Assembly (NCBI GenBank): GCA_018873225.1
Contig: JAEILZ010000006.1
Location: forward strand, 124,001 to 188,000
Source: [Phialemoniopsis] sp. UDSM-2020
Taxonomy: Eukaryota > Ascomycota > Sordariomycetes > Thyridiales > Thyridiaceae
DNA: 64,000 bases
Reading direction: 5' to 3'
Position 1 is the first letter of the stretch, and each line of letters opens with the position of its first letter. A program made the position numbers and the translations under genes. Below are positions 47,040 through 58,499 of this stretch, piece by piece. The notes under the pieces are model-generated. The model did not search any database, was not told the DNA's origin, and saw only the letters and a program-made list of their open reading frames with translations.

Positions 47040-47176
47040 TCACTACCACACACTGTTTGACTGCACTCAGCCTGGTTGATAACCTGGCTTATTGCGCATG
47101 GTCAACCCTTTGGCTACCTTGTCATCTTAATTCAAACCCTCAAGAATGATATTTTGTCGCAAGTATTTTTTAGATA

Positions 47177-48574
47177 TCAGACTATCCCAGCCTCTCTCAT
47201 CCTCGCTATGTCATCCGAGGAGAGGCCCAGACCACTCAGAACCTCCGTGTTATGCTCTCCAAGCCCAGGCGGCTGTCTCCTAACAATATCCAGCTTGGGT
47301 CCCTGCATCTTCACAGCAGGCGCTATCAATTTCAATAGCCCGTCTCTCGCAGCCTCGACATCTTTCACATCCATAACCATCTCCCGAGCCGCAGTCTGCG
47401 GGTGTTCTACCGCCTCGACCACGTCATTGATCGCACCGTAAGGCAGGCCGGTGCCGTCCAGTGCCTTCATCCATTCGTCCTTAGTCCTCGACGCGACCGT
47501 CTCTTGTATGATCCCGTCCAGCTCCTGGCGGCAATCGACACGCTTATCGTTGGTTTCGTACCGTGGCTCATCTAGGAGGTGATCAAGTCCAATGACATTG
47601 CAGAGAAGTCTCCACTGCCGCTGGTTGTTCGCCGCCAGGAAGACAACTTTGCTATCACTCGTCTTGAATCCGCCGTAGGGGACCAGACTCGGGTGCCCGA
47701 GTCCCCACCGCTCTCCTCCGCGCTTCAAGTTCAAAGCCGATAAGCCCACATTGATCAACAGACTGAGCCCAGTCTCAAATAGACTTGTCTCAATCTTTGA
47801 GCCGACGCCAGTCCTCTCCCTCTGAAGTAATGCTGCCAGGATAGCGCCGTGCGTGTAAAGACCTGTGCTCATGTCGCCAATGGCCACACCGGGCTTAGTA
47901 GGAGGACCGTCTCGCTCTCCCGTAACGTGCAGTAGTCCGGCCTCGGCAAGCGCAATGCCATCGTAGCCCGCGCGGTCGCGGTTAGGCCCACTGGTGCCGT
48001 ACCCGGAGATCGAAGCGTAGATAAGACGCTCGTTTTCCGCCTTGAGCTCTTCATACCCGAGGCCCATCGCCTCGATCTTGCCAGGGACAAAATTGTGCAC
48101 TACGACATCGCTCTCGCGGGCCAGGCGCTTGACAATCTGGACCGCCTCGGGGTGCTTGAGGTTCAGGGTCACGGAGCGCTTGTTGCGGTTGACGGCCGCG
48201 TAGTACAGCGACATCTGCTGGTGGTCGTCCTTCCAGATCTTGGCCTCGCTCGAGGTGCGCCAGAGGCGTGTCTCGTCGCCGACGCCCGGTTGTTCAACCT
48301 TGAGGACATCGGCGCCGTAGTCGGCGAGGATCTGGGTGCAGAAGGGTCCTGCTAGAACGCGGGATAGGTCTAGCACGCGGATCCCGGAAAGTGGTAGGTC
48401 ATTTGAGTTTGACGTGCTTGCCCCGGATGCAAATCGCTGTTGGGCAGGTCGCCTTTGTGAGGTGTAAGCTGGGAGGTGGCGGTTTGCTTGTAATGCGCCT
48501 TTCGGCAAAAGAGCGTTACGTCGTACTGTGAAAGACAATAGCTTTGACAAGCAAGGCGCCGTAGGAGAATGCAT
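47177..48574 (-). CDS. Class III (CaiB/BaiF) CoA-transferase, mitochondrial
   Basis: Intronless, 465 aa. Moves CoA from an acyl-CoA donor to a carboxylic acid. The N-terminus (about 1-50) is rich in Arg, Ser and Ala without acids, fitting a mitochondrial presequence. Then GIRVLDLSRVLAGPFCTQILADYGADVLKVEQP, NRNKRSVTLNLKHPE, NFVPGKIEAMGLGYEEL, SGYGTSGPNRDRAGYDGIALAEAG with the catalytic aspartate, and TSLFETGLSLLINV. It resembles the succinate-hydroxymethylglutarate CoA-transferase (SUGCT) group. Next to a regulator, hydratases and an SDR, it probably activates the acid that the cluster degrades. Substrate unknown. Confidence 0.9.
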   Translation of the reverse strand: MHSPTAPCLSKLLSFTVRRNALLPKGALQANRHLPAYTSQRRPAQQRFASGASTSNSNDLPLSGIRVLDLSRVLAGPFCTQILADYGADVLKVEQPGVGDETRLWRTSSEAKIWKDDHQQMSLYYAAVNRNKRSVTLNLKHPEAVQIVKRLARESDVVVHNFVPGKIEAMGLGYEELKAENERLIYASISGYGTSGPNRDRAGYDGIALAEAGLLHVTGERDGPPTKPGVAIGDMSTGLYTHGAILAALLQRERTGVGSKIETSLFETGLSLLINVGLSALNLKRGGERWGLGHPSLVPYGGFKTSDSKVVFLAANNQRQWRLLCNVIGLDHLLDEPRYETNDKRVDCRQELDGIIQETVASRTKDEWMKALDGTGLPYGAINDVVEAVEHPQTAAREMVMDVKDVEAARDGLLKLIAPAVKMQGPKLDIVRRQPPGLGEHNTEVLSGLGLSSDDIARMREAGIV

Positions 48575-48935
48575 GGTGATTCGTGATGGAGCTCAGAGAC
48601 CGCCTCATCGTCAAATTGTATATCATGTATCACTTTATCCTACTGGAGGCGAGGTAGGAGACTCAGCGGAAGCCGGGCAATCAGACCAATCACGGTGATC
48701 ACCGGGCTCGGGGATTGGCGACTGCTCTAAGTCACTTAGCTTTGTGTGTAGGGGAGTTCTCCACTGAAATGGGTCTCGGACATGCGTCTCCGAGCATGGA
48801 GTTCCGGAGGTTGATTGAGTGGAGTACCCACACAACAACATCATGTTGTCAGCAGATCGATTCCCTCGATGTTCGAGGCATTCGGCAGATCGTCTAGCTT
48901 GATTGAATCATTGTCGTTGTCCGTACAGCTCCATC
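48575..48935. other. Intergenic region between CoA-transferase and Zn2Cys6 gene
   Basis: About 360 bp, promoter of the CoA-transferase. A TTTATCC site is present but no GAGATAAGAC 10-mer, in contrast to the URC promoters. Confidence 0.45.
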
Positions 48936-51285
48936 TCATTCTGGCACTAGAAGTCCGAAGAGGAGGTCATTGGGAACGAAGGTGTCATCAGGAACGGCGT
49001 TGAGCTGGAAGTCGTTCCAGATATCAACATCACCGAACCAAGAATTTAGGTCAGTCGTAGGATCGAAGCTCATCGTGCAGGCCTCGGTATTATCATCCAT
49101 GTTTGGGAGCGGAGAGTCCTGCACTATCGGGTTGGTGACATTAGGCGTGGCAGCCGGCTGATTCGCCTTGCCCCCGGGCTGCTGAGGCAGACTCTTGAGG
49201 CGGCGCATGAGCGATTTGAGAATCCTCAGAGGCTTCTTGAGTCCAGAGCAGACTCCCTTCTCGTTTTCTACCAGAGCGGACCAGAAGAACCAGAGTAATT
49301 CGGCGTAGTCGGGGTGGTCTGACGGCATGTGCTGGAGGATTACAAGTGCGGCACAGTAGGTAGCATACGATATGCCGTACTGAGCACGGCGTAGCGTGAA
49401 AGTCTCCTTGTACATGCGCACGAGTTTCCAAATGTTCAGTGCCGCATCAATACAGGTATTCTTAGCTTCTTCTTGTGAGGCGAGGTCGAAGGCGATGTGG
49501 TCTTGGTCGAGGAAACGCTGCTCAACGAGGATCGTAACAGCCCAGTAGGTCACACTGCAGTTTCAATAGTCAGTTGAGTGGTACGAATCAAAGTTCAAAG
49601 TGGATTGGGGCCCATACTTGGGAGTGATCTGGTGTGGTGGCGGTGTAGTTTGCGTTGGTGTGCTCAGATCCAGGCGTAGATGAAGAGGAAGTGCTTCCTT
49701 CCATTGTCTCAATCTGGTTCGGATGTTTGTCCGTGCCTCCAAGAGCGCCTCTGTGGACATTTTGGTGCTCTTGACCGAGAAGAGGTCGTCAATGATGTCG
49801 CCGGCGATCTCGCACAGTCGAAATAAACTACGAGAAGTGCTAATAGCCCGCGAGGGCTGACCGCGATAGGGCGGGGGATTCTCGCCCTCCGTCAGAGGAT
49901 CCATGTACGGCATCCATTCTTCTAGCTCCTCATACGTATCAAGAAGCTCATCGGAGACGGTAGAGTCGCACCTGCGAAGAGCAATGGAACTTCCCAGGTA
50001 GAGCGACTGGACCTTGTCGCAGATGAATGCACCAAAGTAGAGTCTCTTCCGGATCTCGACGTCGAGAGGCGACAAGTCGGCGTGCGTTGCGCTGCGTGAC
50101 ATGGCTGAGCTGTCTAGATGGCAGCCGAGATCGTGCATCATGCGGTATGCCATCCCGCACAATGCCCAGCCGGCACTGTGCTTGCCGTACTGCACAAGAC
50201 TGGAGCCACACAATATGAGGCCTACCACAGTCGGGATGGTCGGTTCATCGACGTACTGGCCCAGTAATTGTTTGACTCTGTCGTAGAACACAAGCCCATG
50301 CGTGTGTGGATCGCGGGTATCTGACCGCAGATTCAGTCGATCGCTGTACATCGAGGTGGAGAAACAGATTGCGTTGAGCAGTAGCTTATTCATGTACGGG
50401 CCTCCGTTGATAAGACCATCCATTATGGCCGGCCGGTAGGTCAGCAAGTATGATAGGTGCTGTCGGTTCCAGTGAAGGCTCAGCAGATGCATAGCCATGT
50501 CTGCCGGCACGATATCGAAATCGATATTCGATGCGAGGCTAGGCGAGGAATAGAGGACGATCTCTTCCTGTCGCTTGAAGAGGGCATTGGCTACAAGTTT
50601 GTCTCGCGTGGCTTCCGTTAAGCGGCGCTCTTCGGTCTGCGATATCAAGGTAGAGGCTGTCGAGTCTGCGTGTAAAGATCCAAGACGATGGTCACTTGGC
50701 AGGTCAATGTCTTGGCCATTGGCGACCGCATGCGCCATCGCGGTGTTGTCGCCAATTTCTGCGTCATCTTCCGAGGTCGGAGTAATGGGATCTACGTCGG
50801 GCTCGGAGTCTGCCGCCGGACTGTCGGGCTGGGTGGTGACAACATTGAAAGGTGAGCGTTTTGAGCCCTGGAAGATAGGCAATGCCGTGCTGGGACCCGG
50901 CGGCTGTACGACTGTGCTGATGCTGGTACTCGACCCAATCTGTCCCAGCGGCGGAGGCGGGTTGATGTCGGCATGCCCGCCTTCTGGCCGTCTCCCGAGC
51001 TGCTCCTGTAATTTCTGTATCTTTCGTTGAAGAACGTGTACATCGGATGAGCGTTGTGTCCGGATGGCTGTTCTTCTTGCATCCTGCACATACTGGCACA
51101 TGTAGCCTTTGTCGCGACAGGTGAAGCACTGGGGACGCTCGCCGCCGCATTTGATCTGGTACAGTCAGAATGAAGTGTAAGAGTGGCTAAAAGAGGAGAT
51201 TAGTTACCTTCTTTCGGCGACATCGCTGGCATGAACGGCAAGCGATGTCTGCCTGAGACGCACGACGGATGGGGCGATCTGCCAT
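48936..51285 (-). CDS. Zn2Cys6 fungal-specific transcription factor
   Basis: Exons 51285-51208, 51155-49618, 49554-48936; 744 aa. The N-terminal zinc cluster spans the first intron: CQRCRRKKIKC then CFTCRDKGYMC, spacing C-x2-C-x6-C-x6-C-x2-C-x6-C. A coiled-coil-like segment (VHVLQRKIQKLQEQL) for dimerisation follows, then a Pro/Asp-rich linker. The fungal-specific regulatory domain covers about 190-460 (LLTYRPAIMDGLINGGPYMNKLLLNAICFSTSMY, VGLILCGSSLVQYGKHSAGWALCGMAYRMMHDLG). Its location between the CoA-transferase and the hydratase genes suggests a pathway-specific activator of that set. Urc2 is also a Zn2Cys6 protein, but I see nothing that identifies this gene as its orthologue. Confidence 0.9.
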
Positions 51286-51651
51286 TGAAGTCGGAGGTTC
51301 AAAACAGAAGCAGAGCAAAGATGTACTCTGCGTCGGGTAGACTTAGTGTCTTGATTGACAGGCAGGCAGGATGTCTTGCGCCCGTACTCTTAAGCGCGGA
51401 CGTTGCATCACCCTGCAGGTCTGCTGCACGAAGGGTCTCTTTGGATGTTTGAGGAGAACGCATGGATTTCCTACCCTTAGAAGAGTTCTTCCCACTAAGT
51501 GAGGAGCTAACTCTGCGGGGTACAGGAATCTCTAGCGTCTGTCGTCGCGTGTGAGATTGCGTGGGGAATGTACATCCACTTTGAGTTGGTCTGCTTTGCG
51601 CTATCAAACTTGACTTTTTCTTGTACTCGACATTGAGTCGGCATCAATTCG
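51286..51651. other. Intergenic region, promoter of the Zn2Cys6 gene
   Basis: About 370 bp; no gene seen and no URC-type GATA 10-mer. Confidence 0.45.
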
Positions 51652-52854
51652 TCATCTATCTATGCAATTGACAAGAGCTCTGCCATTACTCATCACGGGC
51701 TTGCCTTCGACTTCTGTGACGAATCTGACTTCCTCAAATCCATCTTGCTCATGCCCTGTTCTCCACATCTTCACCATCAACTTCTTCCCAGGCTTGACCG
51801 GTGCTGCAAATCGAGCCTGAAACTCCTTGAGTCTTGCCGGATCACTTCCACCCAGCTGATGCAGGATTTCGCGAGCTGTGACGTTCCAGGTAAACAAGCC
51901 GTGCAAGATAGTGCCTCCAAATCCTAGCTTCTTTCCTGGCTCTGGAGTCGCATGGAGAGGATTGTAGTCGCTGTTCAACCTATGGGTAGAGCCTGTTAGA
52001 CCAAAAGCTCTTCTGCATATTCACCCGGGGCTGCCAAACCTGTACAGGTGTGCACTTTCGTGGGTTGTTTGTATCTCGGCGACTCGATCCGGGTTGTGCT
52101 CTCGCCCCTCCGGTGGCGGATAGGATACTGAAGACGGGCCTTTCGGACCGCCCCAAAGACCCTGGCCGACAAAGAACCTGCTGCTAACTATGCGGCAGTA
52201 CACCTCATCACTCTCCTTATCGGCTAGAAGCTGTTCCAACTCCACTACGGTTCCCGGCTTGCCCTTGTCGTAGACACCGATCACCTTTGAACGCACCTCA
52301 AATTGCCGACCTTCTGATGTTGGGGCGAGAGGTTTGAGGAACTGCATTGAGCGCTGGCCATCTACTACCCGCCGAGAGTCAAGTTCTGGCACTCCTGGAA
52401 TACTAGTTCCGCTGTCCTGAGCCGCATAGTAGTCAACGATGTCTTGTGATGTCTTCTTGAACGCTATTTCGTCGTTAGTTGATGTTCGGCCACATCGAAC
52501 CACTTCGCGGAATTTCGTCGAGCAGGGGTGTACAAACGGAGAACGACTGGGTAGGTTGGAAATGGTGAGAAATTCGGATGTGATTCCTGTAGTTGTTAGC
52601 AACGCTCACACCTAGGAGCAATACCGGCAAGAGCTCACGTAGAGGAAATGCAGCTCATCTGCTGCTTTGCAGCCGATACTGGCCGCGAACAGAAGAGAGT
52701 CTCTCTTCAGCCACGCCACGTCATAGCGAGGCAGCTCATGCCCTGCTCCTGGCGACGATGAATAGCGCCTGCACCCCAACGGGACGACTCTTGAGTAACA
52801 GTCGTCTCGTGCGACTTTGCGCAGCAGACCAATGCTGCCTCGAAGCTGGGTCAT
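51652..52854 (-). CDS. Hydratase-2/MaoC-like enoyl-CoA hydratase
   Basis: Exons 52854-52639, 52586-52538, 52463-52040, 51979-51652; 338 aa. Double-hotdog protein of the MFE-2/hydratase-2 class, which adds water to trans-2-enoyl-CoA giving the (R)-3-hydroxyacyl-CoA. The first half has YDVAWLKRDSLLFAASIGCKAADELHFLY and FPTYPVVLPFK; the second carries the hydratase motif YRLNSDYNPLHATPE with catalytic Asp and His, then GFGGTILHGL. The first about 45 residues are basic and may be a mitochondrial presequence. Two introns have weak donors (gtttgt and gtttgg) but keep frame and family motifs. It lies beside a CoA-transferase and an ECH. Confidence 0.87.
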
Positions 52855-53228
52855 GATGGTGCAATTGCTTGCTTTGGGCACCATGAACACTGCCGGCTCT
52901 GATTCCTTTCAGCGGGCATGCTCAGTGAAATTGGGGCCCATTTTAGCGTCCATGCTAGCCTCCACATGGTACGATCCTCGGACATGCTAGACGCAGACAC
53001 GGAGGTGCACTCCCGCGGTATCTCCGGTGACGATCTTCTCGGCATTACAGCGATGCTCTGCCAACTTAGCACCTAGCACGGGATAACTCGAAGGGTGTGC
53101 ATTAGTCTTCGATTGGTACGCATTGTTTCTACATAAACACATGTCGTACATTGCTACCTAGGACGAGGGATGTCAATAATAGAATCATTCTGACATCGAC
53201 AGTCTTGACGCACACTGCGAATTACACA
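52855..53228. other. Divergent promoter MaoC / enoyl-CoA hydratase
   Basis: About 375 bp shared by two oppositely oriented CoA-pathway genes. No other gene seen. Confidence 0.45.
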
Positions 53229-54266
53229 ATGAATGTTTCACGGAGTCTCGTCAAGTTGAGTCAGCGGTCTGCGCGGCGACCCTTGGCAGTGGCTTCGAGT
53301 ATCCAATGCATCATTGGTCCTTCGCCATCACCTGGAGAAACCACCGGGCAATTTCAGTCTCAATGGCGATGTATCACCAACACACCAAAACGGTCTCTGC
53401 ATACGACTAAGCCATTGCAAAATGCCACCACCTCCGTCTCCGATGCCGACAAAGCGACAGAGACAAGTGGTGACATCCTCTGTTCCCTAAGCCCAGCTCC
53501 AGGCGGCGGGCCCGGCGAGATCGCCACCATCACCCTCTCCAACCCTCGCCGGCTGAACAGTCTGAACAGCGCACTCATCGAGAAGCTCACTTCGACTCTC
53601 AAGTCACTTGCTACAAAGCCCGAACTCAGATGTGTTGTGATCCAGGGCGAGCTAGCGCCGGGCAAGACCGCGTCCTTCACCTCCGGGGCCAACATCTTCG
53701 AGATGGCCGCTCTGAAAAACCATGACGAAGCAGCGGGGTTCATCTCCAGGCTCTCTGCTGTGTGTCAGGCCATGCGCGATATTCCTGTCCCGACCATTGC
53801 CAAGATCCACGGCCTCTGCGTCGGTGGCGGCTTGGAGCTCGTCGCTGGATGCGACTTCCGCTACGCAACGTGCACGTCGACGTTCAGCATGCCTGAGACC
53901 AAATACGGCATCCCCTCAGTTATCGAGGCGAGGTTGCTGACCAATATTATTGGATGGCAGAAGACGAGAGAGATGGTGTACCTCGCCAAGTTCTATGACG
54001 GGCAAGAGATGGAGAAATGGGGCCTTGTAGACGAATGTTGCGAAGATCCTGCACAGCTGGATGACAAAGTTGATGAGTTCGTCAAGATCATTAGCTCTTA
54101 TGGACCGCAGACCATGCGAGCTCAGAAGAGCTTAATCAAGGTGTGGGAGGAGAATGATTTGATGACAGGCATCAAAGCAGGGGTGGAATCGTATGCTAGC
54201 ATGTTTCAGGATGGAGGATCTGAGCCGAGACATTACATGAAGGCATTTACGGAGAGAAAGAAGTGA
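53229..54266 (+). CDS. Enoyl-CoA hydratase/isomerase family protein, probably mitochondrial
   Basis: Intronless. From the ATG at 53229 the product has 345 aa; an in-frame ATG at 53151 would add 26 residues. The first 90 residues are rich in Arg/Ser/Thr and lack acids, fitting an organelle presequence. The crotonase fold follows: ATITLSNPRRLNSLNSALIEKL, SGANIFEM (oxyanion loop), CVGGGLELVAGCDFRYA and the SMPETKYGIPS acid/base region. Crotonases hydrate enoyl-CoAs to (S)-3-hydroxyacyl-CoA or isomerise them, so this could run in parallel with the hydratase-2 protein. Glutamates at the usual catalytic positions are not all clear, so a different crotonase reaction is possible. Confidence 0.87.
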   Translation: MNVSRSLVKLSQRSARRPLAVASSIQCIIGPSPSPGETTGQFQSQWRCITNTPKRSLHTTKPLQNATTSVSDADKATETSGDILCSLSPAPGGGPGEIATITLSNPRRLNSLNSALIEKLTSTLKSLATKPELRCVVIQGELAPGKTASFTSGANIFEMAALKNHDEAAGFISRLSAVCQAMRDIPVPTIAKIHGLCVGGGLELVAGCDFRYATCTSTFSMPETKYGIPSVIEARLLTNIIGWQKTREMVYLAKFYDGQEMEKWGLVDECCEDPAQLDDKVDEFVKIISSYGPQTMRAQKSLIKVWEENDLMTGIKAGVESYASMFQDGGSEPRHYMKAFTERKK

Positions 54267-54793
54267 AATGGGTTGTTGTGTAGCGGGTCGAAATCATGAT
54301 ACCAAAACATCATGAAAGGTCTCTATATTGTCTCTCTTGAACACTATTAAAACTCGAGTTACTTGACAAAGATGCTGTGCCATGTTCTTGTGAATAGCTT
54401 CGGACACTTGGGGCCATGGAAGGTATCGGCAGTAAGCGTATTGTAGTGCTGAGAACCTCGTGGCCTGAACTAGCCCAAGGATCTAACATTAACTCTTGAT
54501 TCACCGGAGGGGCATCTCGGAACCTTTCTCCGTGGCCCGCACGCAGGTGGTCCATTTTCTTACAGGGACAGAACCGCTTTGCCAAAACCATTCGGTATCC
54601 CGATCTCCGAGCCACGACTCCACTCTCCTTACTTCACAGGCCAAGTGTATCTGGTCCTAGTGTCTTACCATCCACTGCTCATATGATTAGCTAATGCTTT
54701 AAGGACGAGGAGTGAGATATCTTCTCCAACAGCAATTCAAGCCAACTTCTCCTGCGTGAAAGGACATCACCAACGCATAGACATTCCGTCACG
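54267..54793. other. Intergenic region, promoter of SDR gene
   Basis: About 530 bp with no supportable gene. Confidence 0.45.
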
Positions 54794-55789
54794 ATGGCAC
54801 AGAAAGTTCAAAGGCTCTCCTCGCTGCTCAACTACCCTAACGGTATGCTAGCTCGTAAAACAGCTATCGTAAGAACCACTATCTTTAGATGATCATGCCC
54901 AAAAGCGAACAGGCACTAACATTGTCTACAGATCACGGGCTCAGGACAAGGCATCGGTGCTGAATGTGCCAGGTTATTTGCCAACGAAGGGGCGAGAGTA
55001 GTGATCTGCGATGTAGACGGCGCCAAAAGTGACGCAGTCGCCAAGTCAATCAACGATGTCGCCCCCGGCCGAGCCATCTCGGTGCCCGGTGATGTCACCG
55101 ACAGCAGCTACTTTGGCAGGCTTGTCAAACAGGCAGTGGACTTTGGGCAGGGCAAGCTGCAGATCATAGTGAACAACGCCGGCTACACCTGGGACGGCAT
55201 GGCGCACAAGATGACCGACAAGCAGTTCGAGGCACTTCTCGCTGTACACAGCACGGCGCCGTTCAGACTGATCAGGGAAGCCGCGCCATACTTCCGACTG
55301 GCGGATGGCGAGCAGCGTGTAATTGCTAATGTTAGCTCTACGAGTGGCACGCACGGCAATGTCGGCCAGGTCAACTACGCGGTAGCCAAGGCCGGGGTCA
55401 TAGGACTGACCAAGACGATAGCGAAGGAATGGGGTCCCAAGGTAAGACAGTCACCTCATGCACGTCGCGTGGCATGTCACTAACTCATAAAGTTTGGGGT
55501 GCGGGCAAATACAGTGGCCTTTGGCTACGTCGATACGCGGCTGACCCGGGCCAAAGAAGACGGCGCGTTCGTTACCACTCCCGAAGGTGAACGGATTGCC
55601 TTGGGTATTCCGAGTGCTCAGATACAGGCACGCAAGGGAAGCTCGGAGGAGGCTCAATACAAAGACATCCCACTCGGCCGGCCGGGTACGGCCACTGAAG
55701 CTGCTTCCAGTATCTTGGCGGTGTGCAGTCCGATGTTTGGATATGTGAGCGGGCAGACCATCGAGGTTACTGGTGGACGGAACATCTAA
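54794..55789 (+). CDS. FabG-type short-chain dehydrogenase/reductase
   Basis: Exons 54794-54868, 54932-55441, 55493-55789; 293 aa. NAD(P)H oxidoreductase acting on hydroxy- or keto-acyl substrates. The cofactor motif TGSGQGIG is built across the first intron; then NNAG, a serine in ANVSSTSG, and YAVAK (Tyr-x3-Lys) catalytic motifs. Ends with the usual VSGQTIEVTGG. In this neighbourhood it would oxidise the 3-hydroxyacyl-CoA made by the hydratases. An alternative is reduction of malonate semialdehyde to 3-hydroxypropionate, the reaction assigned to SDR Urc8 in yeast; sequence alone cannot decide. Confidence 0.9.
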
Positions 55790-56425
55790 TAGCCTAATGT
55801 CTTTATTTATTTCACAGCCCCTTAATAGAATATCGCATGTAAGGTTTGAAATTCCAAAATTGACCTCGTCTTCTGAGCCTAAGGTCATAGATTTCATTAA
55901 TTTGAATGTTTGACTGTGAAGCCACTTCTCCTAAGACGGAGAAACCCTCTATCCTTCCGAGTAGGAAGCTGCCAAGTCCTCATCTGAATATCACGCCCCT
56001 TGCGAAAGATGCATTTTGTCTTCAATGCCAATATTGAGCCACTAGTGGCAAGCAAAACTAACCTCACAAGCCAGCTAGGGTAGGAGGATGCTAAGAGTGA
56101 CACTAGGCACGAAGACTCCATCCCGGAGATGGAGTCGTACGCACCTCCGGACCTCCGTGGCCCACAGTAAACGGTTCCACCGAAAATGCTGTCGAGTCAA
56201 CTTCTGACTCCAGAGATGACCAGGTGATCCATTTCCAGGATTGCTCGGAGTTCTGGAGAACGTCTGAGCAAAGTCTGGCCCCATGGGGAAATCGGGTAGG
56301 AGGCGAAACCGGGTTTCTTTGATTAAAATCCCGACATGCCCTTGTCTCCTCCAAACACTTCGACATCAAAGTCAAAGTCAATCGCTTTGATCTACGTTTC
56401 TCACTTCCTAGCATCAGCAGACAAG
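55790..56425. other. Intergenic region, promoter of MFS-2
   Basis: About 640 bp; no gene or repeat recognised. Confidence 0.45.
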
Positions 56426-58499
56426 ATGGTTTCTTCAAACCCCGCACGAATGCCCGAGCTCGAGGCTGACGAAAAGGGCGGCAACGATCACCAACTCGAG
56501 AGCGTAGTTGACCTGAGGTAGGTTTCCGTGCCGACCCAGATTGCAACCCCTTACCAGGTGGATAAAACACGAGTTATGCACTTGGACTATTGTCCTTGCA
56601 TAAACAACACAGAGATGAGTCAATGCTAATGGCGAGGCAGGAACATGACGGCAGGTGAAATCACCAGCACGAAGCCTGAAGAACTCCTGCACGTTGATGG
56701 AGCACAGGCTGCCGAGCTTCGCAGGCAGCTTGCGGCATCCCAGCAAGGCGGGTGGAGGCCACTCACCGATGAAGAAAAGCGTCTTGACACGAAGGTCAAC
56801 TTGAAGCTTGACCTTGTGGTTCGTACCTACCCCTACATCTTTGAACTCCTTCGTCGTGAGAATAGACCTTCTGACTGTCGTCGCGTAGATCCTCCCCATC
56901 TTAGCTCTCGGATACATGTTCAGCAGCCTTGATCGAACGAACCTCGGCAACGCACAGACAGCTGGTTTCAGCCGCGACATAGGGGTCGAGTCTGGGGTTG
57001 TCAACGACGCGAGCAGTCTTTTCTACGTTACATACATCCCGCTGCAGCCGCTGGCCACTGCCCTCGCACGCAAGATCGGCGCCCCCAAGTTCATGGCAGG
57101 GTGTCTCGTCATGTGGGGACTGCTCACCATCTGCCACGCCTTCGTGAAGAATGAGGCACAGCTCATAGCGGTCAGGATGCTCATGGGACTTGGAGAATGT
57201 GGTTTCTATCCTACAGGACTCGCATACAGTAAGCCGACGTGCAACCAGTGATGTTAAGCTCGCTTGGACTAACAACTGCCAGTGGCCGACTTCTATCCTC
57301 GATATTATATCGCGTTCCGATACTCCCTGTACTACAGTATGATTGCTGTTTCTGGTGCCTTCGGTGGACTCATTGCCTATGGAGTGTAAGTGTTCCATAA
57401 TCCGCCAGGTGTTGTGAATGTGACTTTGAGCTAACTTTAAATCAGTCTCCAGCTGAAGACGAGCCTTTATAACTGGCAATATCTGTTTATCATAGAGGGT
57501 GCTGTCCCTATCGGCCTGGGCATCGTCCTACCATTCCTACTTAGAAACGACATCCAGACTTCGTGGTTTCTCAACGAAGAGCAAAAGAACTTTGCTACGA
57601 GACGCATGGCTCTTGACTCCACTTCCAACATTAGTGGACAGCGGAAGATTACCCGTCGTGATTTCATAGAAGCCATCAGTGACTGGAGAGTATGGAGCAA
57701 CATCATTGGTAACCTCCTGGCCACTCTGTCGTCATCGGGCTTTTCCATCTTCTTTCCGATGGTGATAAAGGTTTGTTTATTCTGAACTATCGTGAAATGG
57801 GACGTCTCTTCTTTTTTTGGAAAAACACTGATCTGAATTTGAATAGGGGCTTGGATACAGTGGAACCAGAGCTAACCTCATGACCGTCCCTCCTTATGTT
57901 ATAGGCGCCGTTGTCGTCTGGGTGGCGTGCTGGCTCTCAGACAGGGCACAGCAAAGAGCGACATATTTGCTGGGAGGCATGTTTGTTTGCATCCTCGGAT
58001 TCATCCTAGCAATTGTCATCCCTTCAGGCAACCTCAACGGCCGGTACGCGTCCATGGTTGTCCTTCAAGCTGGTGCATTCGTCCATGGCCCATGTGAGTA
58101 TTTTTGTTGTCTCTTTCCAGCCGAAACTCCCATCACCCACTACATTGCTAATCAACGTCAACATCAGTATCTGTGGCTTGGCTGGCTGGCAACACACCAG
58201 AGCCCGGAAAGCGTTCAGTCACCCTCGGTCTCGCAGGTTACTGCAATGTCGCCGGCATCATCGGGTCTCAGCTCTTCAAAGAGAAGTACGGCCCGGACTA
58301 CCGCCTGCCTCTTATCGTCACGACAGTCTTGTTGGCGCTTGGCTTCTTGATCTTTGGCGCTTGCGGTGTGGCTTTGAGACTGGTCAACAGATGGAGGGCG
58401 AAGAAACTCGAGCAGATGACCCCGGAAGAGATCGAAGAGGAGAACCTAACCAGCAAACGGGTCGGTGACAAGAAGTGGACTTTTGTCTACGGGCTATGA
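56426..58499 (+). CDS. Dal5-type MFS anion:cation transporter (allantoate permease family)
   Basis: Exons 56426-56517, 56641-56818, 56889-57228, 57283-57385, 57446-57770, 57847-58093, 58168-58499; 538 aa. Twelve TM segments; family signatures SSLDRTNLGNA in TM1, GLGECGFYPTG, IEGAVPIGLGI, FLNEEQKNFATRR, and WLAGNTPEPGKRSV. Dal5-family proteins import organic anions (allantoate, ureidosuccinate, nicotinate, tartrate and others). It ends the CoA-dependent catabolic set and is the obvious importer for its unknown substrate; it could equally carry a URC-related anion such as ureidosuccinate or allantoate. The 56641-56818 exon joins a weak gttcgt donor to restore LDLVILPILALGYMF. Confidence 0.88.

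Noticed and set aside
48936..51285. Naming the Zn2Cys6 gene Urc2
   Set aside because: Zinc-cluster proteins are too numerous; the gene sits inside the CoA-pathway block, and nothing specific to Urc2 was recognised.
47177..58499. Calling the second cluster an itaconate-degradation cluster
   Set aside because: A CoA-transferase and a MaoC-like hydratase are present, but the required citramalyl-CoA lyase is not, so the name would be overreach.
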